A stretch of 46,694 bases of DNA. It comes from Spirochaetota bacterium (GTDB lineage Bacteria; Spirochaetota; UBA4802; UBA5550). Where the stretch lies: the NCBI GenBank assembly GCA_016928865.1, contig JAFGJX010000108.1:1-46694 (forward strand). Direction: 5' to 3'. The notes under the pieces were generated by a model that was not told where the DNA came from, made no database searches, and saw nothing but the letters and a program-made list of their open reading frames with translations. Shown piece by piece: positions 29,679 to 36,930 of the stretch (position 1 is the stretch's first letter; each line of letters begins with the position of its first letter). A program made the position numbers and the translations under genes.

Positions 29679-30617
29679 TTACGCTTCCTCCGTCTGCTCA
29701 GTTTGCGCGGCCGGCGTCGGTTTGGTTGCTGCCGCCGCTTTCGGCCTGGGCTCGGCCTCGACTTTCACCTTTTCCGGGTATCGCACCTTCACCGTGTGGC
29801 GGTGCAGGCCCAGCTCTTTTTCACCGATTCCCATGGCGAGGCCGACGGCCTCGGTGATATATAATACGGGAATGTCATACTTGCGGCCGGCGGCCTTGTT
29901 TATGAAGTTCCTTCTCATATCGAGGTTTGAATGGCACAGCGGGCATGCCACGATGATGGCCTGTGCGCCGCGGTGTACCGCGTTGCCGATGATCTTGCTC
30001 GAAAGCTTGCCCACGAGGCCCGCGCGCGTTATGGAGTGGGCGGCGCCGCAGCACTCCACCTTGAAGTCCCACTCCACCGGTTTTGATCCGAGAAGGGACA
30101 TGATTTCGTCCATGGAGCGCGGGTCTTCCGGGCGGTCGAAATTGGTCACCTTGGGAGGCCGCACCAGGAGGCAGCCGTAATAGCAGGCGACGTCCTTGTC
30201 GAACGGCGCTGTTATTTTATCCGTAAAGGTGTCAGAATATTTTTGCAGAAATTCGATGATGTTGATCGGCCTGACCGTTCCCCTGAACTCCATCCCGGTC
30301 ATTTCGCACACCCGCGCCTTGAGCGCGGCGTCCTCCATGAGCTCGTGCCGCGCCATCATCAGGCGGCTGTAGCACGCCGCGCAGGGCACCACCAGGTCCT
30401 CCAGTCCCAGCGATTCCGCCTGCATCAGGATGCGGCCCGGCAGGGCGACGGAAAGGTCGTGATCGAGCGAGTGGGCCGAGGAAGCGCCGCAACAGTTCCA
30501 GTCAGGAACGTCGACCAGCTCGATCCCCATTTTTTTGACTATGGCCCGCAGCGACTCGTCGTATTCACGGGCCGTTCCCAGCAGCGAACAGCCCGGGTAG
30601 TATGCTATCTTTATCAT
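29679..30617 (-). CDS. hdrB: HdrB: CCG-domain subunit
   Basis: A 312-residue HdrB with two CCG domains that bind the non-cubane 4Fe-4S clusters where disulfides are cleaved. First set: Cys10 (YYPGCS), Cys42-Cys43 (NCCGASS), Cys79/Cys82 (CAAC). Second set: CYYGC, ECCGAAHS, CPLCHSN. In non-methanogens the likely substrate is the DsrC-type disulfide or another thiol partner rather than CoM-S-S-CoB; no dsrC is in the window. About 30 residues of Ala/Glu/Pro/Lys-rich tail follow the domain. Its start overlaps the hdrC stop by four bases. Confidence 0.95.
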   Translation of the reverse strand: MIKIAYYPGCSLLGTAREYDESLRAIVKKMGIELVDVPDWNCCGASSAHSLDHDLSVALPGRILMQAESLGLEDLVVPCAACYSRLMMARHELMEDAALKARVCEMTGMEFRGTVRPINIIEFLQKYSDTFTDKITAPFDKDVACYYGCLLVRPPKVTNFDRPEDPRSMDEIMSLLGSKPVEWDFKVECCGAAHSITRAGLVGKLSSKIIGNAVHRGAQAIIVACPLCHSNLDMRRNFINKAAGRKYDIPVLYITEAVGLAMGIGEKELGLHRHTVKVRYPEKVKVEAEPRPKAAAATKPTPAAQTEQTEEA

Positions 30618-31195
30618 TTGGCCGCCTCCGTGCGGGCGTTGCCCGATTTTTTAAATATCTGCGAGATGTTTTTCCTGTTTTTGATAAGGTGAGGAAACAG
30701 TTTCAGCTTTCCTTTGAAAAAGAGCGACGGCGCCATCAGCACATCCTCGAGAAAGTGCCAGCTGCGCAGCTTGTAGCCCATGATCATGCCCACTTCGTAA
30801 AGTCTCCCGACATATCTGATGGAGTCCAGCATCGTTTTGTGGAAGGAGAGAAAATCCGCCGCGCGGGGATTCACTTTTTTGAGGCGGGCCGATTCGCTGC
30901 GAAGGAAGTCCATCATCTTCGGGATATCGACCTCCTGGGGGCAGCGCGCGTAGCAGACTTCGCAGGTCAGGCAGACCCAGGGCGAGTAGGCGCGCAGGAC
31001 CCTGTCCTCGCTCCCCTCCAGGCCCAGCTGGAGAAGGCGGAGGATGTGGCTGGGCGTGTAGTCCATCTCTTCTGCCATCGGGCACCCGGCCGTGCACTTG
31101 CCGCACTGGTAACAGCGTGTCGGAGATACGCCGGTGGCATTATTCAGTTTGTGGGCCAGGCTGTCTGCGTCATGGTGGTGAGTGGTGGCGCTCAT
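30614..31195 (-). CDS. hdrC: HdrC: ferredoxin-type subunit
   Basis: A 193-residue HdrC with two 4Fe-4S sites, Cys28/31/34/38 (CYQCGKCTAGCP) and Cys75/78/81/85 (CLTCEVCYARCP), then helical sequence LRSWHFLEDVLMAPSLF. It carries electrons from HdrA to HdrB. Start ATG 31195 has GGAG six bases upstream; two earlier in-frame ATGs have no ribosome binding site. First gene of the operon hdrC-hdrB-hdrA-flxD-flxC-flxB-flxA; the region upstream (31196-31537) holds palindromes. Confidence 0.93.
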   Translation of the reverse strand: MSATTHHHDADSLAHKLNNATGVSPTRCYQCGKCTAGCPMAEEMDYTPSHILRLLQLGLEGSEDRVLRAYSPWVCLTCEVCYARCPQEVDIPKMMDFLRSESARLKKVNPRAADFLSFHKTMLDSIRYVGRLYEVGMIMGYKLRSWHFLEDVLMAPSLFFKGKLKLFPHLIKNRKNISQIFKKSGNARTEAAK

Positions 31196-31537
31196 GGCAA
31201 TCTCCATAATATTAGGTGTGCTTAACAATTACTATGGTTACAAGATAAACGGGTGCGAACATGTCCTCTACAGTTTGGCCACTCGGGAGAATGAAATCAT
31301 TCTTTATATGCTTGGAAAGCCGTGAAAATGCACGGCCGCACCATAGATACAGTAACAAGTGGTTATGAAAGCACCTATGTTATAGGTAGCTTAAAAAGAC
31401 GGGGATTTTTGTCAATGAAGAAAATTTGTATATTATAGCTTATATTGCACAATATTTATATGCTGTACGCGGAAACTTCACGGTGTATAATATAAAAATC
31501 GATGGCGCCATTATTTTATGGTTCAAGGGGTGCGTTG
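31196..31537 (-). promoter_or_regulatory. Regulatory gap upstream of the hdr-flx operon
   Basis: 342 AT-rich bases with no gene. Three symmetrical elements stand out: ACCTAT-GTT-ATAGGT (31373-31387), a perfect 14-base palindrome GAATGAAATCATTC (31289-31302), and a hairpin GCCGTG/CACGGC with an AAAATG loop (31319-31336). A minus-strand TTGACA lies at 31415-31410, just upstream of the first palindrome, but the base run at the expected -10 (AAGCTA) is poor. These fit an operator-controlled operon promoter; the regulator is unknown and the upstream TetR gene has a different own operator. Confidence 0.5.
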
Positions 31538-32227
31538 CTACTCGGATTTTTTTTTCTGACCGCGCACCGTGTTCACCTGGATATTGATGATATCTTTCAG
31601 CGGCGGGAGAAAGATCATATTCAGCGCGCTTCTGAGCCATTCCCTGAACTGGGCGCTTCCCGGTTCCATCCCCTGCACCTGTGCCACGCAGGGGCTCGAA
31701 CCGAGGAGCGCTATGGCCAGGAAGACAAAGCTGTTTATATAGATGCTTACCTGCTGGGCCGTGCTCTTGATGGGAATGATCTTCATGAAAAGCTGCTGGA
31801 TCTTCTCAATAAGGTCCGGGAACTGTTGGTAGCCGGGAATCTGCGTTATATGCTCCGCCTGTGTTATGTTAAGCGCCAGGAGCCTGAGAGGTTCCGGGTT
31901 CTCCGCGTTGTAATCCAGCAGCCGGTCGATATACGATGTCAGCGCGTCCGTTATTTTCAAGTTTCTGATCTCGTCGAACCATTCCTCGTTGCGCCTGATG
32001 AACTCGCTGCAGATCTCGCTGGTGACCGTTTCAAAAAGGCGGGCCTTGCTCGGAAAATAATAGTTTATCAGGGGGTGCTCGATGCCGGCCTCTTTGCCGA
32101 TCATTCGCATGCTGGCGGTGTGATAGGGATATTCTGAAAAGACCTTTCTCGCCGCACGTGTGATGGTCTCCCTCGTGCGGATGCCTTTTTTGTCCCTGAT
32201 GTTCCCGGTCTGTGTTTTCGTTGTCAT
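31538..32227 (-). CDS. TetR-family transcriptional regulator
   Basis: A 229-residue TetR-type repressor. N-terminal helix-turn-helix: IRTRETITRAARKVFSEYPYHTASMRMIGKEAGI, with recognition helix region LINYYFPSKARLFE. The C-terminal two thirds are ligand-binding and unlike any specific subgroup I can name. Start ATG at 32227 (MTTKTQ), although a TTG at 32239 is in frame; no good ribosome binding site. Lies between the hdr operon and the SDR gene, same strand as both. A TetR-type palindrome sits next to its promoter, so it probably represses itself and perhaps neighbours. Confidence 0.88.
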   Translation of the reverse strand: MTTKTQTGNIRDKKGIRTRETITRAARKVFSEYPYHTASMRMIGKEAGIEHPLINYYFPSKARLFETVTSEICSEFIRRNEEWFDEIRNLKITDALTSYIDRLLDYNAENPEPLRLLALNITQAEHITQIPGYQQFPDLIEKIQQLFMKIIPIKSTAQQVSIYINSFVFLAIALLGSSPCVAQVQGMEPGSAQFREWLRSALNMIFLPPLKDIINIQVNTVRGQKKKSE

Positions 32228-32269
32228 GTATGTTTGCAAGTATGCGGTATATGCACTGTACCTCTTTCT

Positions 32270-32321
32270 CAGATATAAAAATATGACGGGAATGTCAAGT
32301 GCTTTTTTACCGTTTGGTAAA
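32270..32321 (-). promoter_or_regulatory. tetR promoter with adjacent operator
   Basis: On the minus strand TTGACA (32298-32293), 17-base spacer, TATCTG (32275-32270) forms a promoter about 43 bases upstream of the tetR ATG. Right behind the -35 box is a perfect palindrome TTTACCAAACGGTAAA (32321-32306), of the kind bound by TetR-family proteins. I did not find a second copy elsewhere in the window. Confidence 0.65.
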
Positions 32322-32385
32322 CATGGCGTCGGGCGTGCCGGCCGCCGGTATCACGGGATTCCCGCGGCCGGCCGAAGCTTTCCGG

Positions 32386-33294
32386 TCATTTAAACAGCGG
32401 GCTAAGATAGGCGAAGCTTTCCTGGACGGATCCTATGGTTTTCATGTTTTCCATCGCGATAATCCTGTCCCAGTTTTCCATGATCTCCTCCGCAGTGACC
32501 TCGCTCTTGCCGAGGCCCAGAATCACGCCGTCGGAGCACATGATCGCGGTGCGGCTGTACCATCCGCCCATGCAGTTGAATATCATGCCGGATTCTTTGC
32601 ACTGCTCTGAGCAGAGATAGGCCACCAGGGGCGAGATATAGTCCGGCTTCAGCCTCTCGTATATGGGGGGCGGCATGACTTTTTCGGTCATCCTCGACGC
32701 CGCGTTGGGCGCGATCGCGTTCAAAAAAATATTGTTCTTCGCGCCCTCGATCCTGAGGGTGTTCATCATGCCGATCATTCCCATCTTCGCAGCGGCGTAG
32801 TTGGCCTGGCCGAAGTTTCCGTACAGGCCGACGCCTGAGCTGGTAAACACGATACGTCCGAAGTTATTCTCTTTCATAACGGGCCAGGCCGCCCTGGTCA
32901 CGTTATATGAGCCCTTCAGGTGGACGCTTTGCACCAGGTCCCAGTCTTCTTCCAGCATCTTCGCGAACCCCTTGTCGCGTACGATACCCGCGTTGTTGAC
33001 GACGATATCGACCTTGCCGAAGGCGTCGACCGCGGTCTTTACCATGTTCTCCGCGCCCTGCGTGGTGGCGACGGAGTCATAGTTCGCGACCGCCTTTCCC
33101 CCCGCGCTTTTTATCTCCTCGACCACCGCATCCGCCGCGGACGTGCTCTTTCCGGAGCCGTCGAGGTTCGCGCCGAGGTCGTTGACCACGACCATCGCGC
33201 CCCGCCTGCCGAGCTCGAGCGCGTGCGACCGGCCGATACCGGCTCCGGACCCGGTTATTATGGCTACTCTGCCGTCAAGACTGACTTTGGACAT
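32386..33294 (-). CDS. Short-chain dehydrogenase (hydroxyacyl-CoA dehydrogenase type)
   Basis: A 302-residue SDR. Cofactor motif TGSGAGIG near residue 15, NNAG about 90 residues on, and catalytic Ser/Tyr/Lys in SSGVGLYGNFGQANYAAAK. The N-terminal section (VAIITGSGAGIGRSHALELGRRGAMVVVNDLGA) is close to the dehydrogenase domain of peroxisomal multifunctional enzyme 2, which oxidises (3R)-hydroxyacyl-CoA. Start ATG 33294 has GGGAGG six bases upstream; the longer upstream frame is not protein-like. Likely regulated with the tetR gene beneath it (fatty-acyl-like substrates), though that is inference. Confidence 0.88.
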   Translation of the reverse strand: MSKVSLDGRVAIITGSGAGIGRSHALELGRRGAMVVVNDLGANLDGSGKSTSAADAVVEEIKSAGGKAVANYDSVATTQGAENMVKTAVDAFGKVDIVVNNAGIVRDKGFAKMLEEDWDLVQSVHLKGSYNVTRAAWPVMKENNFGRIVFTSSGVGLYGNFGQANYAAAKMGMIGMMNTLRIEGAKNNIFLNAIAPNAASRMTEKVMPPPIYERLKPDYISPLVAYLCSEQCKESGMIFNCMGGWYSRTAIMCSDGVILGLGKSEVTAEEIMENWDRIIAMENMKTIGSVQESFAYLSPLFK

Positions 33295-33478
33295 TTCAGC
33301 CCTCCCTTTCATGAAATAATATTCGTTATCCGGCCCTCTCGGGAGGGCTCCATTCCATCGGGTGTGTGTTGCCCGATTTACGGCTGGCACTCAAAGATTC
33401 GCATGTTGATGGCTATGTTAGCAGGGCCGGGGGTAATGTGTCCACTACATTTACATACGGGCATGGCAAAGAAATTAT

Positions 33479-33510
33479 TTGACAATTCACACATATGATG
33501 GGACTATACT
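33479..33510 (+). promoter_or_regulatory. Putative promoter of the cytochrome-porin cluster
   Basis: TTGACA (33479-33484) and TATACT (33505-33510) separated by 20 bases, a longer spacer than usual. The first start codon is 40 bases downstream. The same spacing recurs before the PP2C phosphatase and iclR genes. Confidence 0.4.
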
Positions 33511-33550
33511 CATGCATTGCCGGATTGAATACAAGTTATCCTGTAAAATT

Positions 33551-34624
33551 ATGAGCAATAACACGTCGGCCCGGTATCTCGCTGTTCTTGTCGCCATGGT
33601 CATGGCCCAGTCCGGGTGCAGTGAAGTAAAAAAATCCGGTCTCGATGAAATCAATATGACCACACTGTCCGGCGTCTGCATGGCGTTTAATTGCCACAAC
33701 GGGACAGAACTGCGCATATTCCCTCCGATAAGCGGTGGGCACCTGACGCATCTTGATTCTGCAAAGATCGGGTTTAAGCTGAATTGCGCTTCATGTCATA
33801 ACAGGTATAAAAACAGTCAGGGAGGACTGCATAAAAATGGATTTATTAATGGATATAATTGGCTCTATGGAACGAAAACCCCTGGTGAAATAGTTTTATT
33901 TGGCGTGGATTTGACTGCCGCCAACCCGACCATTGCGTTTAATCACGCGGCTGGTACCTGCAGCGGAACCGGATCGGCATGCCATGGAGCTGCCGCGCCC
34001 GGCTGGTATTCCGGGTCTGCCTGCGCTTCCTGCCATCTCGATCCTCCTTTAAGCAAATATCCCCCTGCAAGCGGCGCGCACGCGATCCATCGATATAAAA
34101 ACTATTCATGCCAGACCTGCCATTACAGCTATGCGGCGGATGATTCTCTGCACAATAATACAATCGTAAACGGGTATATATGGCAGACGAGAACGTCAGT
34201 GGGGGGTGATATCGTGATTTTTAGCGCAATCGCCGGGACAACGGCGTCATTCGATCATGATACAGGGAATTGCGCCGGCATAAGCTGCCATGGCATTAAA
34301 AACTGGTATGGATATACCGCCGGCTGCGCGGTTTGCCATCGTTACCCGCCTTTAAATCAATCCACTCCCACAGGCGGCCGCCATGGCACGCATCTGTCAG
34401 AAGAAATTTCGTGCCAGACCTGTCATTATAACTACCCGCTAAGCGATCCACTGCATAATGATGGTTATGTTAACGGATCGATTATGGATCCCAGGGCAAC
34501 CGTGTTTGGCGATGTCGTTAATTTTTCAGTTACGGGGGTATGGAATACCGATACGCAAAATTGCAGCGGGCTGCCCGGGGGACCGTGTCATGGCAGTGAA
34601 AACTGGTATTCGGGAGATGATTGA
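33551..34624 (+). CDS. Modular multihaem c-type cytochrome lipoprotein (CxxxxCH/CXXCH)
   Basis: A 357-residue precursor with a hydrophobic start (ARYLAVLVAMVMAQSGC) and possible lipidated Cys23. Haem-binding motifs: five CXXCH (Cys79, 158, 187, 259, 288) and two CxxxxCH (Cys43 CMAFNCH; Cys241 CAGISCH), plus two longer variants, CX6CH at Cys137 and CX7CH at Cys338. The region is built of repeats, each reading about SCQTCHYxY ... LHNxxxVNG ... GDxVxFS ... C-n-CHG ... WY ... CxxCHxxPP; two are full length and the third stops just after its CxCHG, before the final CXXCH. The architecture is like Geobacter CxxxxCH/CXXCH proteins. The lipobox residue at -3 is atypical (Gln). Probably outer-membrane or periplasm-facing; it heads the cytochrome-porin cluster. 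Confidence 0.85.
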   Translation: MSNNTSARYLAVLVAMVMAQSGCSEVKKSGLDEINMTTLSGVCMAFNCHNGTELRIFPPISGGHLTHLDSAKIGFKLNCASCHNRYKNSQGGLHKNGFINGYNWLYGTKTPGEIVLFGVDLTAANPTIAFNHAAGTCSGTGSACHGAAAPGWYSGSACASCHLDPPLSKYPPASGAHAIHRYKNYSCQTCHYSYAADDSLHNNTIVNGYIWQTRTSVGGDIVIFSAIAGTTASFDHDTGNCAGISCHGIKNWYGYTAGCAVCHRYPPLNQSTPTGGRHGTHLSEEISCQTCHYNYPLSDPLHNDGYVNGSIMDPRATVFGDVVNFSVTGVWNTDTQNCSGLPGGPCHGSENWYSGDD

Positions 34625-34631
34625 TTGAGAT

Positions 34632-35996
34632 ATGGCGATATGCTTGCGATCAGTCCGCATCACCTTTGTCTTACTCGTTTGTTTCAGCGTTCCTGCGCTC
34701 GCCTTCGTGGAAGAGATGCATGAGGACATGAAAGAAAACCTTCCCGCTGAAAAGCAGGATGAAGAATCAAGCCCGTCCATAGAAGGATCGGTGGAAACCG
34801 CGGGCAATGTCTATGCCACGTACAACCGGTATCGCAATAGCTCGAAGCTCCAGTATCGGGTTTTTGAAAATGTCACTTTTGACGCAACTTTCGACCAGAA
34901 CTGGTTTTTTCGCTTCAATAGCAGGATCATATATCAGACGCAGAAGGGTGGTGCGACGGGAAACTGGGTCTTTAATTTTTTTTATGGCTATTTAGATTTC
35001 AGCGGCGAGAAAATCGGTTTCCAGCTCGGCCGCATCATGGATTTCAACAACCTTGTTTACCTCTGTTTTGACGGGCTCAATCTTGAGAGTACTATCGGGA
35101 TTGGCGATCACAGACTCTCTCTCGACCTGTACGGCGGGTTCATCGTCAGGGACGACTATCTTGAGGAATACAGGAACCCGTGGGTCCTCCGCAGTTTCAA
35201 TGGCACAGACTACCGGAATATATTCATCAGACAGAGGATGGGCGATTATATTGCGGGATTCAAGGCCGAATTTTTTGCCAAAAATGCCGGTATATTCGGG
35301 GTGGAGTACCAGCTCGTTTTTAACCGTAACGCCATTGCCGAACATTACGCATCGCTTAATTTTGACACGATGTTTTCAAAAGTGTTCAAGCTGTACGGCT
35401 ATGGAACGCTTGACCTTGTTGAGCTCCGGCCGTCGAACACCCTCTTCGGGGTTCAGGTCGATCCGCTTGACCTTCTGTCACTCGTTTTTGAGCATGAATA
35501 TTACCGGCCGGTGTTTATTAAGAACTCCTATTTCTGGACCTATTTTGAGCCGTTCGGAAATCAGGAGGCGAGTGCAACCCTGGTAATTTTTGTTTCAAAA
35601 TTACTCACCATCGATATCAAGTATGGCGCTGTAATTTATGACGGCGAGCCGAATATCGGCAATGATGTTTCATGCAACCTTGAGCATCGAGACTTCTTCG
35701 GGTTCGGGGTCAGGATTGGCGCAGAGATGATTGTCGGCCCCGAGGGGAACCTCATTACCTGTCAGACGATGATAAAAAGACGGATCTCTGTCTTTGATTT
35801 TCTTGCAGGCGGGGGCGGTGAATTTTACAACGAGAAAAGCCTGGCCGCCGGGCTTTCAGCAGGATATTTCGCCACCCTCGGTGTCGATGTGGAGATAGTA
35901 AAATCGCTGGTGCTTTCGGCTGCCGGCAGTCTCGCCGGAAACAAGGATTACCGGTATGATGTGAGAGGGAACATCTCATTGAAATACTTGCTTTAA
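34632..35996 (+). CDS. Outer membrane beta-barrel (porin-like) of a cytochrome cluster
   Basis: A 454-residue exported protein: signal peptide ITFVLLVCFSVPALA, an acidic linker (EEMHEDMKENLPAEKQDEESS), then alternating strands with frequent aromatic residues, e.g. KLQYRVFENVTFDATFDQNWFFRFNSRIIYQ, SLDLYGGFIVRDD, and a C-terminal strand pair ending GNISLKYLL with a hydrophobic last residue, all typical of outer-membrane barrels. No cysteine motif for haem. Located between two multihaem cytochromes, eight bases after the first and about 50 before the second, it is the expected sheath of a porin-cytochrome conduit. I cannot assign it to MtrB/OmbB by sequence alone. Confidence 0.75.
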   Translation: MAICLRSVRITFVLLVCFSVPALAFVEEMHEDMKENLPAEKQDEESSPSIEGSVETAGNVYATYNRYRNSSKLQYRVFENVTFDATFDQNWFFRFNSRIIYQTQKGGATGNWVFNFFYGYLDFSGEKIGFQLGRIMDFNNLVYLCFDGLNLESTIGIGDHRLSLDLYGGFIVRDDYLEEYRNPWVLRSFNGTDYRNIFIRQRMGDYIAGFKAEFFAKNAGIFGVEYQLVFNRNAIAEHYASLNFDTMFSKVFKLYGYGTLDLVELRPSNTLFGVQVDPLDLLSLVFEHEYYRPVFIKNSYFWTYFEPFGNQEASATLVIFVSKLLTIDIKYGAVIYDGEPNIGNDVSCNLEHRDFFGFGVRIGAEMIVGPEGNLITCQTMIKRRISVFDFLAGGGGEFYNEKSLAAGLSAGYFATLGVDVEIVKSLVLSAAGSLAGNKDYRYDVRGNISLKYLL

Positions 35997-36046
35997 GGAT
36001 GGAATGCGCGGGTGAATAATACGAAATGGCCAGTTGGCAGGGTGTT

Positions 36047-36910
36047 ATGATAAAGTATACGTCGGGTGCAATCATTATACTCGTTCTGTCTGCGAGTGTT
36101 TTACTGTTTTCGTGGGATGGCCACATCTTTCCTCATAAACCCCATATTGCAGGCGGGATCGACTGTGCGCAGTGCCACGTAAAAATCAGGGAGAGTGTGT
36201 CGACCATAACGGGCGCCGATATCCCGAATAAGAAAACATGTGATGAGTGTCATGATGAGAAAGAGGCGTATGCGGGGAGAGTGAGGTACCGATACAGGCA
36301 TGATTATAAATTTAATCATAAGCTTCATGTCGTCGGACAGGGCGTTAACTGCAAGGATTGCCACGAGGCCCTGTTCGAAAAGGACGCCCCGAAGCGCGAA
36401 GAAATTATTCCAAAAATGGAATATTGCTTCCAGTGCCACGACAATGTCTCCGCCAGCCAGTACTGCATGCTCTGCCATGAGAATCCAACCAGACCGAAGG
36501 ATCATTATAAGCGGTGGAACAAACTCCATGGGAAAAGAGCGTCGGCGGATAAAAAGGAGTGTCTTCCATGCCATGCCGCTAGGAATGATTGTCTCAGGTG
36601 TCACCGGGGCGACAAGGCAATACACCGGTACCATAATCCAAATTATGAATTATCGCACAGGTATGAGTCGCGGCTGAGCCTGAAGCACTGCAGGTCGTGC
36701 CACAGCGAACGGCAGTGCCGGGACTGCCACAAGTCAAGCGGCGTGGCGTATGCATATCCGCCCCTCAGGCAGCGGCATCCTGCGGGATGGGCGAACCGCA
36801 CATCCTCAAGCTTTCACGGCAGGAAGGCCCGCCGCAACATTGCGTCGTGCACGACCTGCCACATGAAAAATGAATGCAATTACTGCCACATCTGGATTAA
36901 AAGACGGTAG
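36047..36910 (+). CDS. Periplasmic 11-haem c-type cytochrome
   Basis: A 287-residue protein with an N-terminal hydrophobic helix (IKYTSGAIIILVLSASVLLFS) and eleven CXXCH motifs, starting at Cys40, 65, 102, 127, 140, 172, 182, 215, 224, 268 and 277, spread over the whole mature part with abundant distal His. This density (one haem per about 24 residues) is that of long electron wires such as MtrA or OmaB. ATG at 36047 preferred (AGGG upstream); ATG at 36026 is the alternative. Convergent with the amidase gene, 20 bases apart. With the two genes before it forms the likely outer-membrane electron conduit. Confidence 0.9.
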   Translation: MIKYTSGAIIILVLSASVLLFSWDGHIFPHKPHIAGGIDCAQCHVKIRESVSTITGADIPNKKTCDECHDEKEAYAGRVRYRYRHDYKFNHKLHVVGQGVNCKDCHEALFEKDAPKREEIIPKMEYCFQCHDNVSASQYCMLCHENPTRPKDHYKRWNKLHGKRASADKKECLPCHAARNDCLRCHRGDKAIHRYHNPNYELSHRYESRLSLKHCRSCHSERQCRDCHKSSGVAYAYPPLRQRHPAGWANRTSSSFHGRKARRNIASCTTCHMKNECNYCHIWIKRR

Positions 36911-36930
36911 CCGTACTTTTCGCGCCGCCG

